Shown piece by piece: positions 45,246 to 54,208 of a DNA stretch of 64,000 bases; position 1 is the stretch's first letter, and each line of letters opens with the position of its first letter. The DNA lies in contig JAGAON010000009.1 of assembly GCA_017623655.1 (NCBI GenBank), forward strand, positions 327,541 to 391,540. The letters run 5' to 3'. The notes under the pieces were generated by a model. That model worked only from the letters and a program-made list of their open reading frames with translations. It had not been told where the DNA came from and did no database searches. Source of the stretch: Prevotella sp. Its GTDB lineage: Bacteria; Bacteroidota; Bacteroidia; Bacteroidales; Bacteroidaceae. Made by a program: the position numbers and the translations under genes.

Positions 45246-45788
45246 TTATTCCACCTCCATTCCCTCGTATCTTTCCGCGCTTGTGGCACCGAAGTTACTC
45301 AGTTTCATCACCACATAGTAGAACTCCTCGTTGCTGTCGTCCGGCGAACCCACACTGACTATGAAGCGGAGGTTGTTGCCTTCCGCCTTGTCGAGGTTCA
45401 TCCCAAGCAGCACACCGTGCTCCTTGAACTGCGAAGGAAGTATCGGCGAGAAGTTTTCCTTGGTAAAAGTCTTCTGGAAAAACACCGTACCGTCGGCACG
45501 AAACACGGACAACTGTATGTTATTGTCATGGTATTTCCTGCCGTGGTTCTCCACAACAGGCAGCGAATTGTCCGTCGCACGCACTATACTGTACGAATAT
45601 TCCGCTCCACCTATCCACGTAACGGAACCGTTACGCTCGTCACGCTCCATCCGTCCCGGCTCGCTCTGCGGCTTCGCCACGACCTTTTCGACGATGATGT
45701 CCTCCTCCGTCTTCTTGCTTTCCTTACATGAAAGGAAAGAGACAGACAGGGAAACGGCGAGAATTGTTATGTAGAAGACGCTTTTCAC
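45246..45788 (-). CDS. Lipoprotein, DUF4738-like
   Basis: The 180-residue protein has a lipoprotein signal (MKSVFYITILAVSLSVSFLS, then C at residue 21), a basic and acidic linker, and then a compact beta-rich domain. Motifs such as WIGGAEYSYSIVRATDNSLP and ENHGRKYHDNNIQLSVFR resemble the Bacteroidetes DUF4738 group, but I cannot confirm it. It is probably attached to the inner leaflet of the outer membrane or the periplasmic face of the inner membrane. It starts immediately after the stop of the TPR protein gene, which suggests a shared transcript. Confidence 0.72.
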   Translation of the reverse strand: MKSVFYITILAVSLSVSFLSCKESKKTEEDIIVEKVVAKPQSEPGRMERDERNGSVTWIGGAEYSYSIVRATDNSLPVVENHGRKYHDNNIQLSVFRADGTVFFQKTFTKENFSPILPSQFKEHGVLLGMNLDKAEGNNLRFIVSVGSPDDSNEEFYYVVMKLSNFGATSAERYEGMEVE

Positions 45789-46484
45789 TTACTTTGTCGT
45801 GCGCTCGATATACTTGTCAATGTCGTATGCCGCACTGCTGTTGACATACTTGGCCTTTACATCTTTATATATGGCGAGGGCGTCTTCCGTCTTGCCTTGG
45901 CTCTCCAACAGACGGGCAGCCTGTATGAGGAACGTCGGGGAGAGGCTGTTGTTGACACCCTCCGCAGACTCTGAATCAGCCATCTTGGCTGCCTTTTCCA
46001 GCGTGCTGACAGCCTTGTCAATATCACCGGTATTAGCCAGTGCGTTTCCAAGTGCAGCCGTTGCGGCGGGGCTTATCATGGCATCGCCGCATGAAGAGAA
46101 CCCGTCAAGATGCTTGACGGCCTCCTGCCACTTGCCAAGGTTCGCATAGCACAGTCCGGCATACAGTTCGGCGAGGTTCGCGGCGTCCGTGCCGCCGTAG
46201 TTATCAGCCACGGCAAGGAATCCCTCCTGTGTCTTGTCACCGTTGAGAGCCTTCTGATAGTCTCCCTGTCCGAAAGCCTCCTGCGCCTTGGCGAGAGCCG
46301 TTGACGCCTTGTCCTCACGCGGAGCGGAGAAAAAAGAGGTGTAAATCACATAGCCGGAGACAGCGATAACGACAGCTGCCACAGCAATAAGAATCTGTTT
46401 GCGATACTTCAAGAAGAACGCTTCCTGACTGTTAAGGCTCTGCTCCTGTACGGCAGCCGCCCCATTGTTGTTTGATTTTGCCAT
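45789..46484 (-). CDS. Membrane-anchored TPR protein
   Basis: The 231-residue protein has a short cytoplasmic N-terminus, one transmembrane helix (ILIAVAAVVIAVSGYVIYTSFF, near residues 30-52), and a periplasmic region of TPR-like helices (LAELYAGLCYANLGKWQEAVKHL and AALGNALANTGDIDKAVSTLEKA). This is the layout of YfgM-like envelope chaperone factors. It is co-directional with the downstream lipoprotein gene, which begins at the next base after its stop. A -7 box lies 45 nt upstream. Confidence 0.83.
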   Translation of the reverse strand: MAKSNNNGAAAVQEQSLNSQEAFFLKYRKQILIAVAAVVIAVSGYVIYTSFFSAPREDKASTALAKAQEAFGQGDYQKALNGDKTQEGFLAVADNYGGTDAANLAELYAGLCYANLGKWQEAVKHLDGFSSCGDAMISPAATAALGNALANTGDIDKAVSTLEKAAKMADSESAEGVNNSLSPTFLIQAARLLESQGKTEDALAIYKDVKAKYVNSSAAYDIDKYIERTTK

Positions 46485-46528
46485 TTATATATTTGTTTTT
46501 ATTTTCTTAAAAGCGCATAAAATCGCTG

Positions 46529-46536
46529 CAAAGTTA
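46529..46536 (-). promoter_or_regulatory. -7 box of the TPR-lipoprotein operon
   Basis: TAACTTTG on the minus strand, followed by C, 45 nt before the start codon. Confidence 0.65.
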
Positions 46537-46560
46537 GCACATTTTTTTGACATAAAAGAA

Positions 46561-46859
46561 ATTATTTCCTATTTTTTTGCGTCCGAAGGCATTACCGATG
46601 CAGTTTTTCCGCAAGCGGACATATAATTCCGCACCTGCCGGCCATCTCCCGTATGCACGCCGGCACACATACGGCTGTCCCCTTGTCCACGCCTTTCCAA
46701 GGCTTTTGAGATAAAGCATAACCGGCCGTTCACAATCCGCGCCACAAATGTTAAAGTTTCCTTAATCGCAAGAAAAAGCGGTGTTTCTACTGCAATAAAA
46801 GCACTTCCAACCGCGAATTGTCGCATTTTCACACCACAACCTACACGCTTTGAAGCGGT
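46561..46859. other. Intergenic stretch without a supported gene
   Basis: Between the TPR operon promoter and repeat locus 8. No convincing frame, hairpin or RNA gene is visible. Confidence 0.5.
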
Positions 46860-46930
46860 AAAACAGTGCCGTTAACAATGCAAAACGGTGCTGTTCACAC
46901 TGTAATCAGCACCTGTTTACAGCTTAACAA
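46860..46930. repeat. Modular GGTGCTGATTAC repeat, locus 8 (decayed)
   Basis: A shortened copy with AAACAGTGCCGTTAAC, ACGGTGCTGTTCAC and a clean TGTAATCAGCACCTGTTTAC. It is the most diverged member of the family in the window. Confidence 0.75.
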
Positions 46931-47087
46931 GCGGCATTAAGAAATCCCGGAAAATGCGCATCCCGTTTTTGGAGGTTTACAGCCGTTCTGAAAGCGCCGG
47001 TCCTTTTGCGGCACATTGTCCCGCCGCAAACAATTTAACACGGCAGAGTGAGTTTTCCGCAAAAGCCGCATTCCTGTTTGATATTTC

Positions 47088-47176
47088 TGACATTTCTGTC
47101 ACTTTTATAAATTAGGCGGACGCAAACGGCGCACTATGCCGCCGGGCTCCAAGTTATATTTTTGACATTTATGTCA
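47088..47176. promoter_or_regulatory. Two TGACATTT(C/A)TGTCA palindromes 75 bp apart, upstream of the amidase gene
   Basis: TGACATTTCTGTCA (47088-47101) and the perfect palindrome TGACATTTATGTCA (47163-47176) lie in two similar 40-nt direct repeats. They are about 95-185 bp upstream of the amidase -7 box and could be operator sites or remnants of a duplication. Confidence 0.5.
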
Positions 47177-47271
47177 TTTTTATCACTTAGACCGCACCGC
47201 CCAAGATTTTGCGCACTGCGCTTTTTGTGTTACAAAAACATAAAACGCTTGTAAGATACGGAAACTTTTAT

Positions 47272-47279
47272 TAACTTTG
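47272..47279 (+). promoter_or_regulatory. -7 box of the amidase-mlaD operon
   Basis: TAACTTTG followed by C, 22 nt before the ATG at 47302. Confidence 0.65.
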
Positions 47280-47301
47280 CAACTGGTTTTTGTCGATATA
47301 T

Positions 47302-48522
47302 ATGCAGAAAACAAGGATTTTCATACTTATCGCCCTGATTCTCAGCACAGCCTGCGGAACGGCGGCCGCAAAGCGGTTCACCGTGGTCATTGACGCGGGA
47401 CACGGCGGGCGTGACGCCGGTGCATTGGGGACTTTCTCGCGGGAGAAAGACATAAACCTGCGCACCGCACTGGCTTTCGGCCGTTACATAGAGAACGGAT
47501 GCCCCGACGTGAAGGTGATATACACACGGAAAACGGACGTGTTCGTGACACTGCACGGACGGGCGGACATAGCGAACAAGGCGAAAGCCGACCTGTTCAT
47601 AAGCATTCACACCAACTCTCTGCCGTCACGCCACGTGGCAAGAGGCTTGGAGACATACACGCTCGGAATGCACAGGGCATCCGACAACTTCGACGTGGCG
47701 AAGCGGGAAAACAGCGTGATTCTTGTGGAACAGGACTATAAGGAGCGTTATCAGGGCTTCGATCCGAACTCGGCGGAAAGCTACATCATATTTGAGTTCA
47801 TGCAGGACAACAATATGCAGCGGTCCGTGGAGATGGCGAAGCTGGTGCAAAAGAATGTGTGCAGCATCGCCTCACGGCCCAACAAGGGCGTGAAACAGGC
47901 GGGATTCCTTGTGCTGAGGGAAACGTCAATGCCGAGTTGTCTTATAGAATTGGGCTTCATCTCCACACCGGACGAGGAACGGCTGCTGAACAACGACACG
48001 CATATCGACAATATGGCAAGGGGCATTTACCAGGCGTTTCTCGCTTACAGAAACAAATATGACGAGAACATTAACACGCCGTACAAGAATGCCGAGCCTC
48101 CATCGCCTGTGATTCAGGACGCTACGCCAAGCAAGAAGAAGGCGAAAGCCGCAGAGGAAAACAAGGCGCACGAGGAAGCCAAAGTGCCAAAGACAGCGGA
48201 ACGCGACGACAACAGCGCCGCAGAAGTGCGCAAACAGGAAAATGCCGACAATGAGAAACCGGTGTTCAAGGTGCAGATTTTCGTGGCGGACAGAGTATTG
48301 AAACCCGGCGACTCACGATTCAAGGGTGAGACGGAAGCGCAATATTACAAGGAGGGCAATATGGTGAAATATACCATCGGGGCCTCCACCAACTATAACG
48401 AGATATATAAATTAAGGAAGACCGTGGCGGAGAAATTCCCCGGATGCTTCATAATAGCCTTTAAGAACGACGAGAAAATGAACGTGAACGAAGCGATCAG
48501 AGAGTTCAAGGCAAAGAGATGA
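47302..48522 (+). CDS. N-acetylmuramoyl-L-alanine amidase with SPOR-like C-terminus
   Basis: The 406-residue secreted enzyme cleaves the bond between muramic acid and the stem peptide. It has a signal peptide (cut near GTAAA or lipid-modified at the cysteine before it) and an Amidase_3 domain. That domain carries VVIDAGHGGRDAGALG (zinc histidine), the zinc glutamate region near RENSVIL, FISIHTNS (second histidine) and CLIELGFIS (catalytic glutamate). A charged Lys/Glu-rich linker leads to a C-terminal domain that looks SPOR-like (VFKVQIFVADRVL). The ATG at 47302 is preferred to a TTG 12 bases upstream. It is followed after 6 nt by an MlaD-like gene. Confidence 0.92.
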   Translation: MQKTRIFILIALILSTACGTAAAKRFTVVIDAGHGGRDAGALGTFSREKDINLRTALAFGRYIENGCPDVKVIYTRKTDVFVTLHGRADIANKAKADLFISIHTNSLPSRHVARGLETYTLGMHRASDNFDVAKRENSVILVEQDYKERYQGFDPNSAESYIIFEFMQDNNMQRSVEMAKLVQKNVCSIASRPNKGVKQAGFLVLRETSMPSCLIELGFISTPDEERLLNNDTHIDNMARGIYQAFLAYRNKYDENINTPYKNAEPPSPVIQDATPSKKKAKAAEENKAHEEAKVPKTAERDDNSAAEVRKQENADNEKPVFKVQIFVADRVLKPGDSRFKGETEAQYYKEGNMVKYTIGASTNYNEIYKLRKTVAEKFPGCFIIAFKNDEKMNVNEAIREFKAKR

Positions 48523-48528
48523 GAATAT

Positions 48529-49434
48529 ATGGAAAAGGTTTTTACAAAAGAAGTGAAGATTGCGATAGTGGCAATCATCGGCATAGTGGTGCTGTTCTTC
48601 GGCATGAACTTCCTCAAAGGGCTGTCACTGTTCAGTAGCAGCAACAGCTACCTGATGTCTTTCCAAGACGCGAAAGGACTCGGAAAGTCAACGGCCGTGT
48701 TTGCCAACGGATACAAAGTGGGCACGATAACGGACATCTCCTACGACTATGAAAACGCGGGAGGCATTACCGCCAAGGCGGACATAGACCCCAACCTGCG
48801 CATCCCGGCAGGTTCAAAGGCGCTGATAGAATCTGACCTCATGGGCAACATGAAGGTGTCCCTGATTCTTGCGACGGGACAAACGGAAACCATCAAACCG
48901 GGCGGAACAATACAAGGCGTCAACGAAGACGGCACAATGGCGGCGGTGGCGGCGATGATGCCGCAGGTGCAGGCGATGATACCGAAGCTTGACAGCATAA
49001 TGACATCGCTCAACACACTGCTTGCCGACCCGGCATTGGCAGGAATGCTGCACAACGTGGAGGATATGTCAGCAAACCTGAAACAGTCAACGGCCGAACT
49101 GAACACCATGATGGCAGGCATGAACAAGACCCTGCCGGGAGTGATGCGGCACGCCAGCAACACCCTCGCCAACACCGAGGCACTGACAGACAACCTCTCG
49201 CAAATAGACCTCAACGCCACGATGGCAAAGGTAAACCGGACACTTGACAACGTGGAGAGAATGACAGAAACGCTCAACAGCAAAGAGGGGACACTGGGAC
49301 TGATGATGCACGACAGGACATTATATGACAACCTGAACAACGTTGTAGGCGATGCCGACTCGCTCGTACAGGACTTGAAAGCGCACCCGAAGCGCTACGT
49401 GCATTTCTCTGTATTCGGGAAAAAGGACAAATAG
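48529..49434 (+). CDS. MlaD-like MCE-domain protein
   Basis: The 301-residue protein has one N-terminal membrane helix (VAIIGIVVLFFGMNFLKGL), an MCE domain at about residues 38-115 (FQDAKGLGKSTAVFANGYKV and VSLILATGQTETIKPGG), and a long helical tail. MCE proteins form hexameric lipid tunnels. MlaD works with an ABC transporter and keeps phospholipids out of the outer leaflet of the outer membrane. No mlaE or mlaF lies nearby, so the transporter partner is encoded elsewhere. It follows the amidase by 6 nt, tying cell-wall and lipid maintenance together. Confidence 0.9.
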   Translation: MEKVFTKEVKIAIVAIIGIVVLFFGMNFLKGLSLFSSSNSYLMSFQDAKGLGKSTAVFANGYKVGTITDISYDYENAGGITAKADIDPNLRIPAGSKALIESDLMGNMKVSLILATGQTETIKPGGTIQGVNEDGTMAAVAAMMPQVQAMIPKLDSIMTSLNTLLADPALAGMLHNVEDMSANLKQSTAELNTMMAGMNKTLPGVMRHASNTLANTEALTDNLSQIDLNATMAKVNRTLDNVERMTETLNSKEGTLGLMMHDRTLYDNLNNVVGDADSLVQDLKAHPKRYVHFSVFGKKDK

Positions 49435-49506
49435 TATTTTCTTTCAAAGACGAGGGCTATACGGCAGTACGGAAAACGCCGGTATCGCCTGACTACATTT
49501 ACCATC

Positions 49507-49532
49507 GGCGGATTACAGAAAAAGAATCCGCC
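49507..49532. terminator. Small hairpin between mlaD and dnaA
   Basis: GGCGGATT (49507-49514) pairs with AATCCGCC (49525-49532) 15 nt before the dnaA start. It has no T-run and could act as a weak terminator or affect dnaA translation. Confidence 0.45.
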
Positions 49533-49547
49533 TAAAACAAATCAGCT

Positions 49548-50981
49548 TTGCTACAAGACACCAAGTCTCTCTGGGCTTCATGCCAGAAATACATAAGTGA
49601 GAACGTAACTCCTGAGGATTACGACAGATTGTTCTCCCACGTTTCGTTGCAGACGTTCAAAGTCGCGACGAAAACCCTTGTGCTGCAAGTGCCAAGCTCG
49701 TACATCTGCGAGGAGATAGAGAACAAATATCTTGACGTAATGCGCGTGGCCATCTTCAACACCTTTGGCAAAATACGCCTCGACTGGAGCATCCTGCTGG
49801 TTGAAGAGCAGCCGGGAAAAGGCAAGGGGCTGATAGTCGAGGGCAACGACGAGACTCTCGCGCCGGACGGCAGCATAACGGCGGCAAAGCAAAACCTGAA
49901 AGTGGCGCCGGGAACAGCGGCTACAAACAACCTGCCGCCGATAGATTCGCAACTGAACCCGAGCCAGACTTTCCGCACTTTCATAGAGGGCAACAGCAAC
50001 AAGCTGTCGCGTTCGGTGGGTCTGTCCATTGCGGAGCATCCGCAAAGCACACAGTTCAACCCGATGTTCATCTTCGGACCGTCGGGGTGCGGGAAGACAC
50101 ATCTGGTCAACGCGATAGGCAACCATTGCCGAAAGATGTACCCGCAGAAAAGGGTGTTGTATGTAAGCGCGAGAATATTTCAAGTTCAGTACAGCAACGC
50201 CGTCATGCAGAAGCAGATAAACGACTTCATAGCTTTCTACCAGACCATCGATATGCTCATAGTGGATGATGTGCAGGAGTGGATTTCCGCCAAAGGAACG
50301 CAGGACACTTTCTTCCACATCTTCAACCACCTGTTCCGTAACAACAGGCGCATAATACTCATAAGCGACCGCGCTCCGGTAGAGTTGGAGGGTATGAACA
50401 AACGCCTTCTGACACGTTTTTCCTGCGGATTAATGGCGGAAATGGAGAAGCCGAACCTGCAACTGTGTATTGACATCCTGAAAAAGAAGATACTGCGTGA
50501 CGGTCTGAAAGTGCCGGACGACGTGGTGCATTACATAGCGGAGAAGGCAAACGGCTCGGTACGCGACCTTGAAGGGGTTATAAACTCGCTCATGGCATAC
50601 AGCGTCGTCTATAACTGTAACATAGATATGCGGCTTGTGGAGCGTGTGGTACAACGTGCGGTAAAGACGGAAGACAACACGCCGCTGACCGTTGACGAGA
50701 TACTCGACAGGGTATGCCGCCACTACGAGGTCACCCCTAACTCCGTAAAGGGGCGTTCACGCAAGAGAGAGTTTCTGCTGCCACGCCAGCTGACAATGTT
50801 TCTTGCAAAGAAATACACCAACATTCCTGCTTCACGTATAGGCAGAATGATAGGCGGAAGGGACCACAGCACCGTGCTGCACAGCATTGACCTGATAGAA
50901 AAGAGACTCAAAACTGACAAGGAATTTGCCGCTGAGGTGGCGAAAATAGAGGATGCCCTGAAAGTAAAGAAAGAGCAATAA
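49548..50981 (+). CDS. dnaA: Chromosomal replication initiator DnaA
   Basis: The 477-residue DnaA binds DnaA boxes at the origin and opens the duplex. Domain I is at the start (LWASCQKYISENVTPEDYDRL), followed by a linker. The AAA domain has Walker A IFGPSGCGKTHLVNAIG, Walker B MLIVDDVQEW (instead of the more usual D-D-I-Q-F), and an arginine-finger region. The C-terminal DNA-binding domain has the signature IGRMIGGRDHSTVLHSID. The start codon is TTG at 49548; no ATG precedes it in frame before a stop. No DnaA-box cluster is visible on either side, so the origin is probably not in this gap. Confidence 0.95.
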   Translation: MLQDTKSLWASCQKYISENVTPEDYDRLFSHVSLQTFKVATKTLVLQVPSSYICEEIENKYLDVMRVAIFNTFGKIRLDWSILLVEEQPGKGKGLIVEGNDETLAPDGSITAAKQNLKVAPGTAATNNLPPIDSQLNPSQTFRTFIEGNSNKLSRSVGLSIAEHPQSTQFNPMFIFGPSGCGKTHLVNAIGNHCRKMYPQKRVLYVSARIFQVQYSNAVMQKQINDFIAFYQTIDMLIVDDVQEWISAKGTQDTFFHIFNHLFRNNRRIILISDRAPVELEGMNKRLLTRFSCGLMAEMEKPNLQLCIDILKKKILRDGLKVPDDVVHYIAEKANGSVRDLEGVINSLMAYSVVYNCNIDMRLVERVVQRAVKTEDNTPLTVDEILDRVCRHYEVTPNSVKGRSRKREFLLPRQLTMFLAKKYTNIPASRIGRMIGGRDHSTVLHSIDLIEKRLKTDKEFAAEVAKIEDALKVKKEQ

Positions 50982-51166
50982 CCGACGATTTTAGTTGACA
51001 GGCAGACGGAAAACAACGCTTTTCTGAATGTCATGTCAACCTGACAAGGCTGAAAAACACATCATATTTCCGGGGTGGCGATAACCGGTTGTGCGATAAT
51101 ACGACGAGAAAATGGTACGCACAACAAAAAAAGCATGAAAAATTAGCCTATATAATTAATTTTTAT

Positions 51167-51174
51167 TACCTTTG
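51167..51174 (+). promoter_or_regulatory. -7 box of the ABC exporter gene
   Basis: TACCTTTG followed by C, 61 nt before the ATG at 51235. It is the likely promoter of the exporter and glycan cluster. Confidence 0.6.
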
Positions 51175-51234
51175 CAAGATGGAAGTGCCCTTTGGCTTTT
51201 CCACTATTTTTTCGTAATAAACAAACAAAAATAT

Positions 51235-53070
51235 ATGCTAAAACAACTATTTGAGATTATCAAACGATATTTCAAGCCTTACAAGATGTACATAGTATGG
51301 GCCGTTGTACTTAATTTCGTGTCACAGTGGCTTAATGTATTCTCGTTCGTCGTACTCATACCGATACTGAATATTCTCTTCAAAATAGACCAGACGGTAT
51401 ATACCTACAAAGAATGGACATGGGACACACTCAACAAGGATACCATCACTAATAACGGCTATGCATGGGTGCAGGAGATGATTAACTATCACGGTGCATT
51501 CCTCACACTCTGCCTTATGGGAGGCATACTGGTGTTCATGACCTGCATCAAATGTATCGGATACTGGGGGGCACAGAACATCATGATGCCGCTTAGCACA
51601 GGCGTGGTGCGTGACATACGTATGGCCATGTACAGCAAAATAATGCGACTGCCGCTCAGATTCTTCTCGGCAGAGCGTAAGGGTGACATCATTGTGCGTA
51701 TGAGTACTGACATACAAGTGGTGGAAAATTCTGTCACATCGGCTATCAGCACACTGATACAGCAGCCTATCGCCATTATAATTTGTTTCACTACATTGTT
51801 CATTACCAGTTGGCAACTGACGCTGTTCGTGCTGATAGTAGCGCCACCTGCCGCATGGATAATGGGCAGCGTGACAAAGAAACTCAAAAGCCAGTCGGCC
51901 AACGTGCAGGCAGGACTGTCGGAGATAATGGCGCAGATAGAGGAAACACTCGGCGGACTGAGGATAATAAAGGCTTTCATTGCTGAGGAGAAGATGGCGA
52001 AACGCTTTAACTTCATCAACAACGAGTTCCGCAAGGGTATGATAAGCATGATGATGCGCATAAACGCCGCACACCCGGTATCTGAATCCATGGGTACACT
52101 CATCATCGTGATAGTACTGCTCTTCGGCGGATGGCTGATACTGGAGGGCGAGGGATTCATTGACGCCTCAACATTCATCTTCTATATGGTGATACTTTAC
52201 AGTGTCATCAACCCAATCAAAGACCTTACACGTCAGGCGTATATGATTCCAATGGGACTGGCTTCCATGGACCGTATAGACTATATTCTCAAAGCAGAAA
52301 ACCCAATCAAGGAACTTCCCGCACCGGAACCACTGGAGAGTTTCGAGAGAAGTGTGGAGTTGAAAAATGTATCGTTCTTCTACAACGAGGGGCGTGACGT
52401 GCTGAAACATATAAACCTTACCATACCCAAAGGCAAGACAGTAGCCCTTGTAGGGCAGTCGGGGTCAGGAAAGTCTACACTTGTAGATCTCATACCGCGT
52501 TACCACGATGTGTGCGACGGACAGATTCTTATCGATGGCAAGGACATACGTAACGTAAAGATACACTCGTTGCGCTCCCTCATCGGTAACGTGAATCAGG
52601 AGGCGATACTCTTCAATGACACGTTCTACAACAATATCACCTTCGGTGTGGAGAACGCAACAAAGGAACAGGTAATAGAGGCGGCTAAGATAGCTAACGC
52701 CCATGACTTCATCATGGAGACAGAGAATGGCTACGACACCATGATAGGCGACCGTGGAGGACGACTGTCAGGCGGACAGCGCCAGCGTGTAAGCATAGCC
52801 CGCGCAATATTGAAAAATCCGCCGATACTGATACTTGACGAAGCTACATCTGCTCTTGACACAGAGTCTGAACACTTGGTACAGGAAGCTCTCGACCGAC
52901 TGATGAAGAGCCGCACCACGGTGGCGATAGCTCACCGTCTGTCAACCATCAAGAACGCCGACATAATACATGTACTCTACGAAGGCGAGATAGTGGAGAG
53001 CGGGCAGCATGATGAGCTGATAGCCAAAGACGGTTACTACAAGAAACTGTACGATATGCAGCAGTTGTAA
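51235..53070 (+). CDS. MsbA-like ABC exporter (lipid or glycolipid flippase)
   Basis: The 611-residue half-transporter has an N-terminal membrane domain of six helices and a C-terminal ATPase. Walker A is GQSGSGKST, the signature LSGGQRQRVSIARA, Walker B ILILDEATSALD, and the H-loop IAHRLSTIK. This fused layout is that of MsbA, which flips lipid A-core or lipid-linked glycans across the inner membrane. The ATG at 51235 (MLKQLFEIIKRYFKPYK) is chosen over a TTG in the promoter region. It heads a run of glycan genes, so it may flip their product, although an MsbA role in lipid A export is equally possible. Confidence 0.88.
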   Translation: MLKQLFEIIKRYFKPYKMYIVWAVVLNFVSQWLNVFSFVVLIPILNILFKIDQTVYTYKEWTWDTLNKDTITNNGYAWVQEMINYHGAFLTLCLMGGILVFMTCIKCIGYWGAQNIMMPLSTGVVRDIRMAMYSKIMRLPLRFFSAERKGDIIVRMSTDIQVVENSVTSAISTLIQQPIAIIICFTTLFITSWQLTLFVLIVAPPAAWIMGSVTKKLKSQSANVQAGLSEIMAQIEETLGGLRIIKAFIAEEKMAKRFNFINNEFRKGMISMMMRINAAHPVSESMGTLIIVIVLLFGGWLILEGEGFIDASTFIFYMVILYSVINPIKDLTRQAYMIPMGLASMDRIDYILKAENPIKELPAPEPLESFERSVELKNVSFFYNEGRDVLKHINLTIPKGKTVALVGQSGSGKSTLVDLIPRYHDVCDGQILIDGKDIRNVKIHSLRSLIGNVNQEAILFNDTFYNNITFGVENATKEQVIEAAKIANAHDFIMETENGYDTMIGDRGGRLSGGQRQRVSIARAILKNPPILILDEATSALDTESEHLVQEALDRLMKSRTTVAIAHRLSTIKNADIIHVLYEGEIVESGQHDELIAKDGYYKKLYDMQQL

Positions 53071-53116
53071 AACACAATATATATATCAAAAATAGGTTCA
53101 TTTATCCACAAAAGAA

Positions 53117-54082
53117 ATGCGACTATCAATCATAACTATTAATTACAACAATATAGACGGGTTAATCCGAACAAGAGATAGCATTATAAGTCAAACGTTC
53201 AAAGACTATGAATGGATTGTCATTGACGGAGGAAGTACTGACGGTGCAAAAGATTTCTTACAGGAGCACAATGAAGAAATATCCTATTGGTGCTGCGAGA
53301 AAGACAATGGTGTTTACAATGCACAGAACAAAGGTGTCACAAAAGCCAACGGAGAGTACATGATTTTCATGAATTCAGGGGATACTTTTCACGACAAAGA
53401 CGTACTAAATACAGTTTTTGGACAGCAACAACACGCAGACGTTCTTTACGGTGACTGGATACAGGTTTTTGAAGATGGACATAAGATTAAACAGGATGCG
53501 CCGAAAGAGGTTTCCCTGTATTTCTTTTATTATGGCAACATTTGCCATCAGGCAATGCTCATAAAAAGTTATATTCTAAAGAAAAGTCCTTACAACGAGA
53601 ACTACAAGATTTATGCTGACTGGGCAAAATGGATAGAACTAGTTCTTGCTAAGTGCTCATTCCAATACGTTCCCATCGTTATCTGCAATTTTATGATGAA
53701 TGGCATTAGCCAAATAAACATTCCTTTATGTATATCAGAAAGAGAATTACTTCATACCAATGAATTTCCTCTCGGGTTTCAACAATTATGTAAGAACTTG
53801 CAGGTTTTACAAGAAGAAACAATAAGACTGCAAAATGAGATAGAAATAATACACGAAGAGAACGTGAGATTCCAAGAAGAATTAAGAAAGTCTGACAAAA
53901 GGAATCAAAATCTACAAAAGGAACTGAATATAACAAAGCAAATGTACACTGTACAAACAGAGGAACTTATACAGTTGCAACAAAAAACAAATCATAGAAG
54001 CATTAGAATGGCATGGAAAATAGAAGACAACATTGACAAACTAAACAAGAAGTTCAGTTTGGGCAAATACAGAAGAAAATAA
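53117..54082 (+). CDS. Family 2 glycosyltransferase with C-terminal coiled coil
   Basis: The 321-residue protein has a GT-A domain in its first 220 residues (LSIITINYNNIDGLIRTRDS, VIDGGSTDGAK and the DxD-like IFMNSGDTF). It then has a long Glu/Gln/Lys-rich coiled coil (about residues 225-300) that may drive dimerisation or membrane association. The gene is AT-rich compared with the window's core genes. It opens a block of co-directional glycan genes after the ABC exporter. A TTATCCACA sequence occurs in its upstream gap at 53102-53110. The transferred sugar is unknown. Confidence 0.86.
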   Translation: MRLSIITINYNNIDGLIRTRDSIISQTFKDYEWIVIDGGSTDGAKDFLQEHNEEISYWCCEKDNGVYNAQNKGVTKANGEYMIFMNSGDTFHDKDVLNTVFGQQQHADVLYGDWIQVFEDGHKIKQDAPKEVSLYFFYYGNICHQAMLIKSYILKKSPYNENYKIYADWAKWIELVLAKCSFQYVPIVICNFMMNGISQINIPLCISERELLHTNEFPLGFQQLCKNLQVLQEETIRLQNEIEIIHEENVRFQEELRKSDKRNQNLQKELNITKQMYTVQTEELIQLQQKTNHRSIRMAWKIEDNIDKLNKKFSLGKYRRK

Positions 54083-54208
54083 AACAATCATAAAAGATGA
54101 TGAAACAACGCTTCATCATTCACTTTTCATCTAAGCCACATAATAAAGTCTGCAAACCATTACACTGAAATAGTCATAAAAACAACAATCCATCCGAAGC
54201 AATCAATC

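Noticed and set aside
49435-51234. Replication origin around dnaA
   Set aside because: Neither gap beside dnaA shows a cluster of TTATCCACA boxes or an AT-rich unwinding region. One box at 53.1 kb is not enough.
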